Assembly (NCBI GenBank): GCA_025938935.1
Contig: JAPCWB010000001.1
Coordinates: forward strand, 2,728,001-2,792,000
Direction: 5' to 3'
Length of the DNA: 64,000 nucleotides
Source of the DNA: Novosphingobium sp. MW5
GTDB lineage: Bacteria; Pseudomonadota; Alphaproteobacteria; Sphingomonadales; Sphingomonadaceae
Translations under genes and position numbers: made by a program
Part shown: in pieces, positions 20,907-30,853 of the stretch
Position numbering within the stretch: the stretch's first letter is position 1
How the letters are laid out: every line of letters begins with the position of its first letter
The notes under the pieces: generated by a model
Told to the model about the DNA's origin: nothing
Seen by the model: the letters and a program-made list of their open reading frames with translations, nothing else
The model's database searches: none

Positions 20907-20940
20907 AAGGGCGGCGGTTGCCCGTCGCCCTTCTCTTTTT
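20907..20940 (+). terminator. Rho-independent terminator after carbonic anhydrase
   Basis: AAGGGCGGCGG (20907-20917) pairs with CCGTCGCCCTT (20922-20932) with one G-T wobble and loop TTGC, followed by CTCTTTTT. It lies between convergent genes and ends the plus-strand transcript; as a palindrome it may also act weakly on the other strand. Confidence 0.85.
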
Positions 20941-20955
20941 ACTTGCCGGTCTGGA

Positions 20956-22374
20956 TCAGGCCGCGGGTTTCATCTTCTGCGCGGCATAGACCGACCACAG
21001 GCGCGCCATCGGCTGGCGGATACCGGTGATCTGGTCAAACACGGCCTTGGCTTCGGCGTACTTGCCCTGATCGAACAGCGCGATGCCGATGCGGGTATTG
21101 ACGCGCTGGACGTCGACACCGCCCTTGGCGAGGGCCGCGCGGAAGAGTGCTTCGGCCTTGGCCGCCTCACCATAGGACTGCAGCGCATCGGCCGTAGCGG
21201 CAATCGAATTGCCCGTGGCCGTGGGGGCCGTTGCGGTCTTTTCAAGGCTGCCGAGCGTCGGCTTTTCAGCCTTCACGCGCTCGTTGGCCTGGGCCAGCGC
21301 CTCGCTCACCGAGATGTCGCTCGTCTGCAGCTTGCCTGCAGCGATGCCGGCATTCATCACCGTCAGCACTTCCTGCGGCAGGCGGCGCGGGTCAGCGGCC
21401 TGGATGAATTCGAAGTAGTCGGTGGTGTCGCTGAAGCTGTTCGTGCGCTGCATCAGGCGCATCAGGTCAAGCCGTTCCTGCACTTCATACTTGGCGACAA
21501 GGCGCAGGATCGAGATCGCGCCGGCCCAGTTTTCCGTGGTCGGATAGGCTTCCACCAGCGCGTTCGAGAAAGCACTGGCCTGGTCGAGCATCTTGGCCTT
21601 GTAGGCGGCGGAAAGCCCGCGGCGGTACCATTCCTGCGGGGCCACGGTGCCAGCGGCGCTGCGCGCCTTGATACCGGCCATCAGTCGGTCGAGACCAACC
21701 TGCACCTGGCCCTGCTGGATGAACGAATCAGCCAGCAGCACTTCGGTGTTATCGCCCTTGTAACCGCCCTTCAGCGCGGCATCGAGCTGGGTGACGGCGC
21801 AGGTGAAGTCCTTGAGGTCATAGCAGATGGAGCCGATGGCGTTCTGCAGCTTCGGCGTGTCGGCAGCCGGGTACTTGCCCGAAACCAGCATGCCTTCGTA
21901 ACCGGCGCGGACGATCTTCATGTCCTGCGCCGCGAGGCCAAGGCCCGAAAGCAGCTGACCTGCCACGAAATTGTCGTCAGGCGTGGTCGCCGCGCCCTTG
22001 AGAGCGTCGATCTGGGTCTTCTCATTGGCGAAAGCCGCAAGCAGGCTGGCAAGCGCCGCTTCGCGCTGGGCCATGGCGGCCTTGCGTGCGGCAGAACCCT
22101 GCGCCGAGTTGTAAGCGTTGGTGGCCGTGGTCACGGCCTGCTGCGCGGCAATAACGTCAGGCCGCTTCTTCGCATCGTCCAGGCTCTTCTGAGCGGCGAT
22201 GGCAAGCGGCTGGAAAGCCTTGGACATCTGGATCTTGGAAGCGGCAGGCGCAGCGGCCTCCTTTTCCTTCTTCGCGGCATGGGCCGGCATGGCCAGCGTA
22301 GCCGAAGCAGCGGCGATCGCGATGGCAATGGCACCGCGCGAAAGCAGGCCCGAGCGCCGGGAAATGGCGGACAT
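20956..22374 (-). CDS. Secreted TPR-like protein
   Basis: 472 residues from ATG 22374, which has a strong GGAGGAG site about 10 bases upstream; an extension to 22443 is unsupported. Signal peptide to about residue 33 (SATLAMPAHA, then a lysine/glutamate stretch). The rest is almost wholly helical and alanine-rich, with tetratricopeptide-like units (YKAKMLDQASAFSNALVEAYP; YGEAAKAEALFRAALAKG; LFDQGKYAEAKAVFDQI). It is likely a periplasmic scaffold. No enzymatic motif. Similar TPR proteins precede gyrA in sphingomonads, as far as I recall. Its partner is unknown. Confidence 0.82.
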   Translation of the reverse strand: MSAISRRSGLLSRGAIAIAIAAASATLAMPAHAAKKEKEAAAPAASKIQMSKAFQPLAIAAQKSLDDAKKRPDVIAAQQAVTTATNAYNSAQGSAARKAAMAQREAALASLLAAFANEKTQIDALKGAATTPDDNFVAGQLLSGLGLAAQDMKIVRAGYEGMLVSGKYPAADTPKLQNAIGSICYDLKDFTCAVTQLDAALKGGYKGDNTEVLLADSFIQQGQVQVGLDRLMAGIKARSAAGTVAPQEWYRRGLSAAYKAKMLDQASAFSNALVEAYPTTENWAGAISILRLVAKYEVQERLDLMRLMQRTNSFSDTTDYFEFIQAADPRRLPQEVLTVMNAGIAAGKLQTSDISVSEALAQANERVKAEKPTLGSLEKTATAPTATGNSIAATADALQSYGEAAKAEALFRAALAKGGVDVQRVNTRIGIALFDQGKYAEAKAVFDQITGIRQPMARLWSVYAAQKMKPAA

Positions 22375-22646
22375 TGGCAGTATTCTCCTCCAAATGGCCC
22401 GCCGCGAACACCGTGGCGGACTGCAAGACTTCGTTCCGAGCAATGGCCCGGAATTCCGCCTTTTGCAATGCTGGCGTCCCTAGAATTTGCCCGGTGAACG
22501 CCGATTGAATGGCTCGTGCAGCAACCAGACTGCAATGTGTGGAAAAATGGCCAAATCCCGGCTCGTAAGGCCACGCCGCGCTGGCCCTTTGCGGCGCGTT
22601 GGCCTAGGGCCTTTGGACCAATAACAAACCAAAGATTACCGCAGCA

Positions 22647-25393
22647 GTGAGCGACGAGATCGAAACCCCCGAGACCCCGCAGTCTGGCGAGGAATTCACC
22701 CGCGTCGACATCGTCGACGAGATGAAGACCAGCTACCTCGATTACGCGATGAGCGTGATCGTGTCGCGCGCCCTGCCCGATGTGCGCGATGGTCTGAAGC
22801 CGGTTCACCGCCGCATCCTGTTCGCCGCGCAGGAAGGCGGCATGGTCGCCGGTCGGCCCTATCGCAAGAGCGCCAAGATCGTCGGCGACGTGATGGGCAA
22901 CTACCACCCGCACGGCGATAGCGCGATCTACGACGCGCTGGCCCGCATGACGCAGGACTGGTCGATGCGCCTGCCGCTGATCGACGGTCAGGGCAACTTC
23001 GGCTCGATGGACCCGGATCCGCCAGCCTCGATGCGCTACACCGAAGCGCGCCTTGCCCGCGTGGCCAACGCGCTGCTTGACGATCTCGACAAGGATACGG
23101 TCAACTTCATCGACAACTACGACGGCTCCCGCCAGGAACCGTCGGTCCTGCCTGCCCGCTTCCCCAACCTGCTGGTAAACGGCGCGGGCGGCATCGCGGT
23201 GGGCATGGCGACCAACATTCCGCCGCACAACCTGGGCGAAGTGATCGACGGCTGTTTCGCCTATATCGAGAACCCGGCGATCACGACCGAGGAACTGATC
23301 GAGATAATCCCCGGGCCGGACTTCCCGACCGCGCCGATGATCCTTGGCCAGTGCGGGCGCGCGTTCGGCCTACACCACCGGCCGCGGATCGGTGCTTCAG
23401 CGCTGCCGCTACGAGATCGAGGAAGGCCGGGGCGACCGGCGCTCGATCGTGCTCACCTCGATCCCCTATCAGGTCGGCAAGTCCGGCCTGGTCGAGAAGA
23501 TCGCCGAAGCTGCCAAAGACAAGCGGATCGAGGGTGTTTCCGACATCCGCGACGAATCGAGCCGCATGGGCGTGCGCGTGGTCATCGACCTGAAGCGCGA
23601 TGCCACCCCGGAAGTCGTGCTCAACCAGCTCTGGCGGCACACGCCGGCGCAGTCCAGCTTCCCAGCGAACATGCTCGCCATTCGCGGCGGCCGCCCCGAA
23701 GTGCTAACCCTGCGTGAATTCATCAGCGCCTTCGTCACCTTCCGTGAAGAGGTTATCACCCGCCGCACCAAGTTTGAGCTGAACAAGGCGCGTGACCGGG
23801 CGCACATCTTGCTCGGCCTGGTCATCGCGGTGACCAACCTTGATGAGGTCGTGCGCATCATCCGGGCTGCGAACAACCCGGCGGCAGCGCGCGCAGCCCT
23901 GCTGACGCGCGAATGGCCAATTGGCGACATCGCTCAGTACATCCGTCTTGTCGAAGCCATCGAGCCTGACGCCGAGCAGAGCGGCGGCACCTATCGCCTG
24001 TCGGAAGCACAGGTAAAGGCGATCCTCGACCTGCGCCTGCACCGCCTCACCGCGCTGGGCCGCGACGAGATCGGCGACGAGCTCAAGGAACTGGCCATCG
24101 CCATTGAGGAATACCTGGCGATCCTTGGCGACCGGAAGAAACTCTACGCCGTCATGGTTCAGGAGCTGACCGAAATCCGCGCTGCCTATGCCACGCCGCG
24201 CAAGTCCGAGATTGCCCCCGCCTGGGACGGGATCGAGGACGAAGACCTGATCGAGCGCGAGGAAATGGTCGTTACTGTGACCATGGACGGCTATATCAAG
24301 CGCACGCCGCTCGCCACCTTCCGTGCGCAGAACCGCGGCGGCAAGGGCCGCGCCGGCATGGCGACCAAGGACGAGGACGTGGTGCAGACCATGTTCGTCT
24401 GCTCCACCCACAACCCGGTGCTGTTCTTCTCCACCGTGGGCAAAGTCTACCGCCTCAAGGTCTGGAAGCTGCCCGAGGGCGGCCCGGCCACGCGCGGGCG
24501 GCCGATCGTCAACCTGCTCCCCGCGCTCGACAAGGACGAGACGATCCAGACCGTGCTTGCCCTGCCCGAGGACGAGGCGGAATGGGGCGGCCTCAGCGTC
24601 GTCTTCGCCACGGCCAAGGGTTACGCGCGCCGCAACTCGATGGACGCCTTCGCCAACGTGCCGTCGAACGGCAAGATCGCGATGAAGTTCGAGGGCGAGG
24701 ACGCCGATGACAAGCTGATCGGCGTCGAACTGCTCAGCGCCGGCGATGACGTCCTCCTCGCCAGCCGGAACGGCAAGGCGATCCGCTTTGCTGCCGATGA
24801 TATTCGTGAATTCCAGAGCCGCGCCTCCACCGGCGTGCGCGCGATGAAGCTGGCCGATGGCGACGAGGTGATCAGCCTTTCGATCCTGCACCGCGTCGGC
24901 ACGACGAGCGAGGAGCGCGAGGAATACGTCAAGTATGCGCCGTGGAAGGGTGAGAAGGAAGGCGAACCCTCGCTTTCGCCCGAACGCTATGCCGAGATGC
25001 AGGAGCGCGAGCAGTTCATCCTCACCGTCTGCGCCAACGGCTATGGCAAGCTCAGCTCGGCCTATGAATACCGCCGCACCGGCCGCGGCGGCCAGGGCAT
25101 CACCAATATCGACAACATCGGCCGCAACGGGCCGGTGGTGGCGAGCTTCCCCGCCGTCCGAGGCCGACCAGCTGATGCTGGTGACCGACCAGGCCAAGCT
25201 GATCCGCCTGCCGCTCGAATCGCTGCGCGTGATCGGGCGCGGTTCGGCTGGCGTCCGCCTGTTCAACGTTGCGGGCGAGGAACATGTCGTTTCCGCCGTG
25301 CGTTTGGCCGATACCGGCGGCGATGACGATGCCGGTGAGGAAGAGGATACGGCACCCGCAACGGAGGCCGCACCGGAGGCGCCCGAGGAATGA
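22647..25393 (+). CDS. gyrA: DNA gyrase subunit A, interrupted by two frameshifts
   Basis: Breakage-reunion subunit of gyrase, introducing negative supercoils. GTG start at 22647. The quinolone-determining region [11 protein letters not shown] keeps wild-type Ser92 and Asp96 (E. coli 83 and 87); catalytic Tyr131 is in [10 protein letters not shown]. The C-terminal pinwheel includes the GyrA-box QNRGGKG and an acidic tail. The frame breaks twice. An extra G in the GGG at 23355-23357 (without it [14 protein letters not shown] reads through), and an extra base near 25153-25155, after which [14 protein letters not shown] continues to the stop. Corrected length is about 914 residues. GyrA is essential, so errors are presumed. 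The end overlaps the DUF952 gene in ATGA. Confidence 0.95.
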
Positions 25394-25743
25394 CCGACCA
25401 GCCCCAGCTCGCCTACAAGGTCCTGACGGGGCCGCAGATGGAAGAGCTGGAGGCGGCCGGCACATTCAAGGGCGCGCCGGTCGATCTGGCGGACGGCTAT
25501 ATCCACCTCTCCACCGAAGCCCAGCTGACCGAGACGGTCGACAAGCATTTCGCGGGCCAGTCGGACCTGCATGTCGTGGCAGTCGATCTCGAGGCGCTGG
25601 GCGCGGCGGTGAAGTGGGAGCCTTCACGCGGCGGCCAGCTATTCCCGCATATCTATGGCGAATTGCCGCTTTCGGCGGCGGTGGCCTATAGCCCCCTGCA
25701 CCGCGAGGACGATGGGACGGTCCGCTTGCCTATCGCAGGCTAG
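25390..25743 (+). CDS. DUF952 family protein
   Basis: 117-residue protein of the DUF952 family, function unknown. Characteristic pieces: LAYKVLTGPQMEELEAAGTF, DLADGYIHLST, and FPHIYGELPLSAAVAYSPL. No signal peptide or membrane helix. ATG overlaps the gyrA stop in ATGA, so it is read from the gyrA transcript. Its 3' end overlaps the opposing yhhN-like gene by 14 bases. Confidence 0.85.
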   Translation: MTDQPQLAYKVLTGPQMEELEAAGTFKGAPVDLADGYIHLSTEAQLTETVDKHFAGQSDLHVVAVDLEALGAAVKWEPSRGGQLFPHIYGELPLSAAVAYSPLHREDDGTVRLPIAG

Positions 25744-26383
25744 CTTCCTGTCGCAGCACCTTCAGCACGCCGGTGCAGATCATCAACTGCCCCAAATAAT
25801 AAAGCGGCCAGATCAGCAGGTTCGGCAATGCCTCCTGCACCAGAGGTCCTCCCCTCGCGAAGATCAGCAGGTCTGACAGAACGAACAGCACCGCGCCCAG
25901 GCCAACGCGGTAGCGCGGAAAGCGGCTGGCCCAGGCCGTAGCGGCCATCAGGGCCAATGGCACGGCGTAGAGCAACGTTACGGGCGCCATGGCCCGGTCG
26001 ATCGGCAGGCCCCAACCCGCGAAAGGCACAGTGACGAGGATCACCAGCGCAAGCATGAGCTGGCTGGTGGTGAGCTGGTTTCGGCGGTGCCGGAGATAGA
26101 GCGCGACCGACAGCAGGTGCCCGATCAGGAAGGCAGCCGCCCCGGCAATCAGGTTGTACTCAATCAGTACGTCGCCCATCGCACCAAGCGCCATGACGCC
26201 AGCAAGCATCGTGCCGCCGCGCCCCGGTCCGTAGATCCAAGCGAGCACGGCCAGCAAGCCAACGCCGGTACCTTTGAGCACGACCAGCTGCGCCGGCATC
26301 GGGTCCGGCACGCGCAACAGGTAGAAGCCCAGCGCCGCCACCACACTGGCCAGCAGGATCGAGCGATAACGGTGACCGTCCAT
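25730..26383 (-). CDS. YhhN/TMEM86 family membrane protein (lysoplasmalogenase-like)
   Basis: Integral membrane protein of 217 residues with about eight hydrophobic helices. The family-typical GDVLIEYN in helix 3 and FVLSDLLIFARGG near the C-terminus supply the conserved acidic residues. Eukaryotic relatives cleave the vinyl-ether bond of lysoplasmalogens; the bacterial substrate is unsettled. Diverges from trmFO; converges on the DUF952 gene. Confidence 0.85.
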   Translation of the reverse strand: MDGHRYRSILLASVVAALGFYLLRVPDPMPAQLVVLKGTGVGLLAVLAWIYGPGRGGTMLAGVMALGAMGDVLIEYNLIAGAAAFLIGHLLSVALYLRHRRNQLTTSQLMLALVILVTVPFAGWGLPIDRAMAPVTLLYAVPLALMAATAWASRFPRYRVGLGAVLFVLSDLLIFARGGPLVQEALPNLLIWPLYYLGQLMICTGVLKVLRQEASLR

Positions 26384-26436
26384 TCGCTTAGCTAACCCCT
26401 GTCCAATCGCCGCCGCAAGGGCTAGAGGCGCTCCCC

Positions 26437-27806
26437 ATGCAATATGACGTGCACATCATCGGCGGCGGGCTCGCCGGGAGCGAAGCGGCGTGGCAGCTCG
26501 CGCGGCGCGGGCTGAAGGTTCGCCTTTCGGAAATGCGCGGTGCGGGCGACATGACGCCCGCTCACCAGACCGAGGGGCTTGCCGAGCTGGTCTGCTCCAA
26601 CTCGTTTCGCTCTGACGACGACACTTCGAACGCGGTCGGCCTGCTGCACCATGAAATGCGCGAGCTCGACTCGCTGGTCATGGCCGCTGCCGCCAAGGCG
26701 CGGGTACCGGCCGGATCGGCGCTGGCTGTGGACCGCGAGGTGTTTTCCGCCGAGGTCGAGGCGGCGCTGGCCGCCCTTCCCAACCTCACCATCGTGCGCG
26801 AACGGATCGACACGCTGCCCGAGGCAGGGCTGACTATAGTTGCCACAGGTCCGCTCACCGCAGAGGCGCTCGCCGGCTCGATCGGCGCAGCGACGGGCGC
26901 GGACAGCCTTGCCTTCTTCGATGCCATCGCGCCGATCGTCTACCGCGATTCGATCAACATGGACGTCGCCTGGATGGCGAGCCGCTGGGACAAGGGAGCA
27001 GAGGCCAGCCTCGCCATGGGCGGCGACGGGCGCGACTACATCAACTGCCCGATGACCCGCGAACAGTACGAGGAATTCCACGCCGGGCTGATGGCGGGCG
27101 AGAAGACCGAGTTCAAGGAATGGGAGGCGAACACACCGTACTTTGACGGCTGCATGCCGATCGAGGTCATGGCATCGCGCGGGGTGGAAACGCTGCGCTT
27201 CGGCCCGATGAAGCCGGTTGGCCTCGACAATCCCCACTGGGCAACGCCGGAGCATCCCAACGGCCGCTGGCCCTATGCCGTGGTCCAGCTTCGGCAGGAC
27301 AACAAGCTGGGCACGCTGTGGAACATGGTCGGTTTCCAGACCAAGCTGAAGCACGCCGAACAGGTACGCCTGTTCCGCACCATCCCCGGCCTCGAAAACG
27401 CCGAATTCGCGAGGCTCGGCGGGCTGCATCGCAACACTTTCCTGAATTCGCCGACGCTGCTTGACCGGCAACTGCGGCTGAAGTCAGCCCCCACGTACGG
27501 TTTGCCGGGCAGATCACCGGCTGCGAGGGCTATGTCGAGAGCTCTGCCGTGGGCCTGATCGCCGGATTGATGACCGCAGCGGAACTCGCCGGGCGGGAAT
27601 GGCAGTCACCGCCGCGCACCACGGCGCTCGGCGCGCTGCTCTCACACATAACCGGCGATGCCGAGGCGGAGAGCTTCCAGCCGATGAACGTCAACTTCGG
27701 CCTTTTCCCTCCGCTGCATGAGGTGAAGAAGAAGGCCCGCAAGTCTGCCTATACCGACCGTGCCAAGGCGGACATGGCAGATTGGAAGAGCGCCGCCGCG
27801 ATCTGA
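26437..27806 (+). CDS. trmFO: tRNA (uracil-54-C5)-methyltransferase, folate/FAD-dependent; one frameshift
   Basis: Methylates U54 of tRNA using methylenetetrahydrofolate and FADH2. The N-terminal FAD site is [17 protein letters not shown]; other family blocks are [21 protein letters not shown] and [17 protein letters not shown]. The main frame is lost at LRLKSAP: one C is missing from the C5 run at 27488-27492. With it restored, [19 protein letters not shown] leads into [14 protein letters not shown] and the C-terminus ADWKSAAAI. Corrected length is about 456 residues. An inverted-repeat element begins at the first base after the stop. Confidence 0.94.
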
Positions 27807-27885
27807 CGTCGTCCCGGACTTGATCCGGGACCGGTGGAGGGGCACGCAAGCTTGCCAGCGGTACCGGGTCTGACCCGGGACGACG
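27807..27885. repeat. Palindromic intergenic repeat, copy 1
   Basis: Imperfect inverted repeat filling the gap between convergent trmFO and the EF-hand gene. The left arm CGTCGTCCCGGACTTGATCC and the reverse complement of the right arm (CGTCGTCCCGGGTCAGACCC) match over most positions; the left arm itself is a hairpin (GTCCCGGA-5-TCCGGGAC). The same left arm recurs at 36052 inside pdhB. It is REP-like and may act as a bidirectional transcription stop. Confidence 0.75.
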
Positions 27886-27890
27886 CTGTC

Positions 27891-28424
27891 TCACTCGCCG
27901 TCTTCGGCCTCGTCGGCGGAGTCATCGGCCACCCGGCCCTTCTGGCGGCTGTTGGTCGGCTTTTTCGGTCCGCAGTCACAGCTAGGACGTGCCTTGACCT
28001 TCGGCTTGGTCTTGGCGAACTCGGCACGGTCAAGGTTGCCGTCGCCGTTGCCGTCCGCGCCCTTGAAGCGGTTCGAGGTCTTTACCGCCCATTCCTCGAA
28101 ACTCAGCAGGTTGTTCCCATCGGCATCAAGCTTGCGGAAGGCGGCGACGCGCGGGGTGAGCATTTCGACGCGGGTGATCTTGCCATCGCGGTTGCGGTCG
28201 AGCCGGTCAAAGCGGCGCTGTTCCTTCGTCACTTCGCTCGCGGCGGGCGGCATGGCCCCGCGCAGGCCCTGTCCGGTCTCGTCCGGCAGCCCTTCATCCG
28301 GCATTGGCCCGGCGGCAGGCGGCGGCGCCTCCCCGATGTCGAGCGCGGCGCGGCCCTGCCACCAGAACAGGCCGGTAGCGACCAGCAGCAGGGCGGCAAA
28401 GGCGCCGAGGACAGTGCGGTTCAT
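27891..28424 (-). CDS. Membrane-anchored or secreted EF-hand calcium-binding protein
   Basis: 177 residues. N-terminal hydrophobic segment MNRTVLGAFAALLLVATGLF acts as signal or anchor. Three canonical 12-residue EF loops are visible: DRNRDGKITRVE (76-87), DADGNNLLSFEE (100-111) and DGNGDGNLDRAE (124-135), each with Asp at 1, 3 or 5 and Glu at 12. A basic, cysteine-containing stretch (SCDCGPKK) and an acidic tail follow. ATG 28424 has a GGAGGGAAA site; an upstream ATG at 28445 lacks one. It probably binds calcium in the periplasm; the role is unknown. Confidence 0.85.
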   Translation of the reverse strand: MNRTVLGAFAALLLVATGLFWWQGRAALDIGEAPPPAAGPMPDEGLPDETGQGLRGAMPPAASEVTKEQRRFDRLDRNRDGKITRVEMLTPRVAAFRKLDADGNNLLSFEEWAVKTSNRFKGADGNGDGNLDRAEFAKTKPKVKARPSCDCGPKKPTNSRQKGRVADDSADEAEDGE

Positions 28425-28460
28425 CGGTTTCCCTCCGTGAAACACCTTAGTGCCAGTTGC

Positions 28461-29105
28461 TTAGCGGCCTAGCAAGCCCGCCCGCATCGCCGTGAAGAGT
28501 GCCCCGGGCGAGGTCAGCTGGGCTGCCCCACCCTTTCGCGCGGCGCGCACCGACACGCGTTCAAGAACGAGCAGCGGACGCAGTTCGCGCGGTACGCTAT
28601 TTGCCAAGGCCGGCTGCAACAGTCCTGCGGCCACCGCCTGTTCGCGTGGATCGCCGAGATGGCAGGCGAGATCGGCCATGGACCAAGCCATGGCGAGGCC
28701 GGGTTCGGGCGCGGCGAGGCGCAATCTGGCAGCCAGCGCAGCAATGGCCCCAGCCCTCCCCTGCCCGAAGGCAGCCAGCGCATCGGCGGCCAGTGGCGGT
28801 TCGCCCAGCAAGGCTTCCCAGCCATCGACCAGAACCCCAAGGGCCGCCCCGCCCTCCGGCCAATCGGCCAGCCGCGCCAGCAAGGGCTCACCGCGCGGCC
28901 GCTCGGACGGAGCCTGCGCCAACTTCTCGCGCCACCAGGCAAGACGGATCTGGGCCAGCACCGGATCGCGCGCCTGCCTCAGCAGTCCGGCCAGCCGCGT
29001 GTCGAGGGAAAGGAAGGTAAGCCAGTCCGCCTTGGCCCGCGCGGGGGCATAGGCCAGCGCCAGCCGGTAGAGCGGGGAAAGTCCGTCGATCAGGGAAACG
29101 TCCAT
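28461..29105 (-). CDS. Short squalene/phytoene synthase-like protein without Asp-rich motifs
   Basis: 214 residues, shorter than the usual 280 or so. The signature IRLAWWREKL and the following layout resemble alphaproteobacterial squalene/phytoene synthase-family proteins, but neither DxxxD diphosphate-binding motif is visible. It may therefore be non-catalytic, as proposed for the NDUFAF6-like branch linked to complex I assembly. ATG 29105 is chosen; the 12 codons upstream look unrelated. Strongly alanine/leucine-rich. No carotenoid gene is adjacent. Confidence 0.65.
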   Translation of the reverse strand: MDVSLIDGLSPLYRLALAYAPARAKADWLTFLSLDTRLAGLLRQARDPVLAQIRLAWWREKLAQAPSERPRGEPLLARLADWPEGGAALGVLVDGWEALLGEPPLAADALAAFGQGRAGAIAALAARLRLAAPEPGLAMAWSMADLACHLGDPREQAVAAGLLQPALANSVPRELRPLLVLERVSVRAARKGGAAQLTSPGALFTAMRAGLLGR

Positions 29106-29184
29106 GGTGGCCGCGTTCACGCCTCGGCCCCGGCCTGTCAAGGCCCACGCCGGGCTTGGTGGGACTAACGCAGTTTCCGCAGCG

Positions 29185-29190
29185 TTAACC
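29185..29190 (+). promoter_or_regulatory. TTAACC, possible CtrA half-site upstream of the Tad-like cluster
   Basis: TTAACC lies 78 bases before the first Tad-like gene in the 162-base region between that gene and the squalene-synthase-like gene. CtrA of alphaproteobacteria recognises TTAA-type half sites and is known to control pilus genes in relatives. A single half site is weak evidence. Nothing else was recognised in this interval. Confidence 0.3.
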
Positions 29191-29267
29191 GATCCTTTGC
29201 AATGAAGCGTTTACCAGCACCTAGGTAATTGGGCCGATACGCCACGCATCCAAGCAGGGGAACAGAC

Positions 29268-30853
29268 GTGCGACCGCTTCGCGCATGGCTTCAAAAACTG
29301 AAGAACGATACCGGCGGCAATGCTGCGCTGCTGGTAGCGATCGGCCTTCCCACATTGATCGGCTCTGCCGGCCTCGCTGTCGACGTGGCGCAGTGGTACA
29401 TGTGGAAGAACGAACTGCAGTATGCAGTCGACCAAGCCGCACTTGCCGGTGCCTGGGCCCGCACCGATAACGATACGCGCGACGCCTATGTCGATCGCGC
29501 CCGGGCCGAATTCACGTCAAACCAGCAGACAACCACTGGAATCGCGGCAACGCCCAGCGTTTCGCTGGCGAACTATGCCTCGGGCGTCAGCAACTCGGTC
29601 ATGGTAACCACCACGGCGACCCGTTCGTTGCCCTTCACCGGCATTCTCATGTCTCGCGGGGTGACCATCCGCGTCACGGCGCAAGCCAGTTTCCGTGAGG
29701 GTCTCGCCTACACCTCGTGCCTGATCGCGACGGATAACGACGACTCCGGCGCCATTACCATCGGCGGTAACTCCAGTTTGACCGCCGCTTGCGGTATTGC
29801 TTCGCTGTCAAACTCAGCCAGCTCGATCGTCGTTAACGGCAATCCCACCGTCAACGCCGGCTGGGTTGTGTCAGCAGGCGGCATCGACGACTGGTTCAAC
29901 CTGCACACCAACGATTCCGTTCATGAATACATGAACAACCTCTATGATCCTTTTGCCAGCCTGACCCCGCCGACGAACACCACCGCCCGCACATACAGCT
30001 GCGTTGGTGGTGTCGGATCGGCAACCGCGACGGTCGCAACTCAATGGGTCAAGACTTACACATACTGGTCTGGTCCCAATACCAACCAAGCGACGACGCA
30101 GGTCACCTATAGCGGTGCGAAGCCGAGCAGATCGGGTTCCTCCGTAATGGACAATCAGGCGGTTCCCGTTGGCACCGCGGAAGGCAGCACCAGCACGAAT
30201 GACCCCGGCATCTCGGCATGGGGCAGCCAGGTTGCCGGTAGCGGCAATTCCAAGGTTTATGAAAAAGCGACTACGGTCAGCACCTATACCTACACCAACG
30301 TAGTTGAATCCGACACCGGCCAAGGCTCGCAACAGCCGGGCACCTATTCAGGCATCAAGGTCAAATGCCGCACCGTTTTTCCCCGGGCATCTACGTGATC
30401 GACGGAGGTGGGCTCGACATTGACGGGCGATATCAGGTGACCGGCGCGGGCGTGATGTTCGTGCTCAAGAACGGCGCCTACCTGAAGATCAACGGTGGCA
30501 GCAACGTGTCGCTGACGGCGCCTACAGCCGCTCAGCTGCAATCCTGGGGCGTTTCCAGCAGCCAGGCTGCCCTGCTCTCGGGCATGTTGGTATTCGAGGA
30601 TCGCAATTCACCCGGCTCCAACAAGACGCGCATCAATGGCAATGCGTCCACCGTCCTTAACGGCGTTGTCTATTTTCCGGCGAGCGCGGTCAATTTCGCC
30701 GGTACCGCCACGGTTACCAGCCAGTGTCTGATGATCGCCGCCAAGAACATCATCATCGAAGGCACCGCCGACATGTCGACCTTCTGCCCGGCAGGGGTAA
30801 ATCCTGATGATTTCATCTCGAACGGCACGCCCGAAGTGAAGCTCGTCGCATGA
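29268..30853 (+). CDS. TadG-like pilus-assembly protein with Gly/Thr-rich exported region, one frameshift
   Basis: About 528 residues. GTG 29268 follows CAGGGGAA. Tad-type N-terminus: basic start, GGNAALLVAIGLPTLIGSAGLAVDVAQW and an alpha-helical stalk (ELQYAVDQAALAGAW). The rest is Ser/Thr/Gly/Asn-rich and beta-like, with PGIYVIDGGGLDIDG and AYLKINGGSNVSL repeats suggestive of a beta-solenoid (inference). The frame breaks at KCRTVF: one T is missing from the T5 run 30376-30380, after which SPGIYVIDGGG continues to KLVA. Overlaps the next gene in ATGA. First gene of a six-gene TadE/TadG-like operon. Confidence 0.82.

Noticed and set aside
22899..22950. Quinolone-resistance change in gyrA
   Set aside because: The region reads [11 protein letters not shown] with wild-type Ser and Asp at both key positions.
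23704..25572. 622-codon minus-strand frame opposite gyrA
   Set aside because: It lies wholly across gyrA and the DUF952 gene, has no recognisable domain, and long antisense frames are expected in GC-rich coding DNA.
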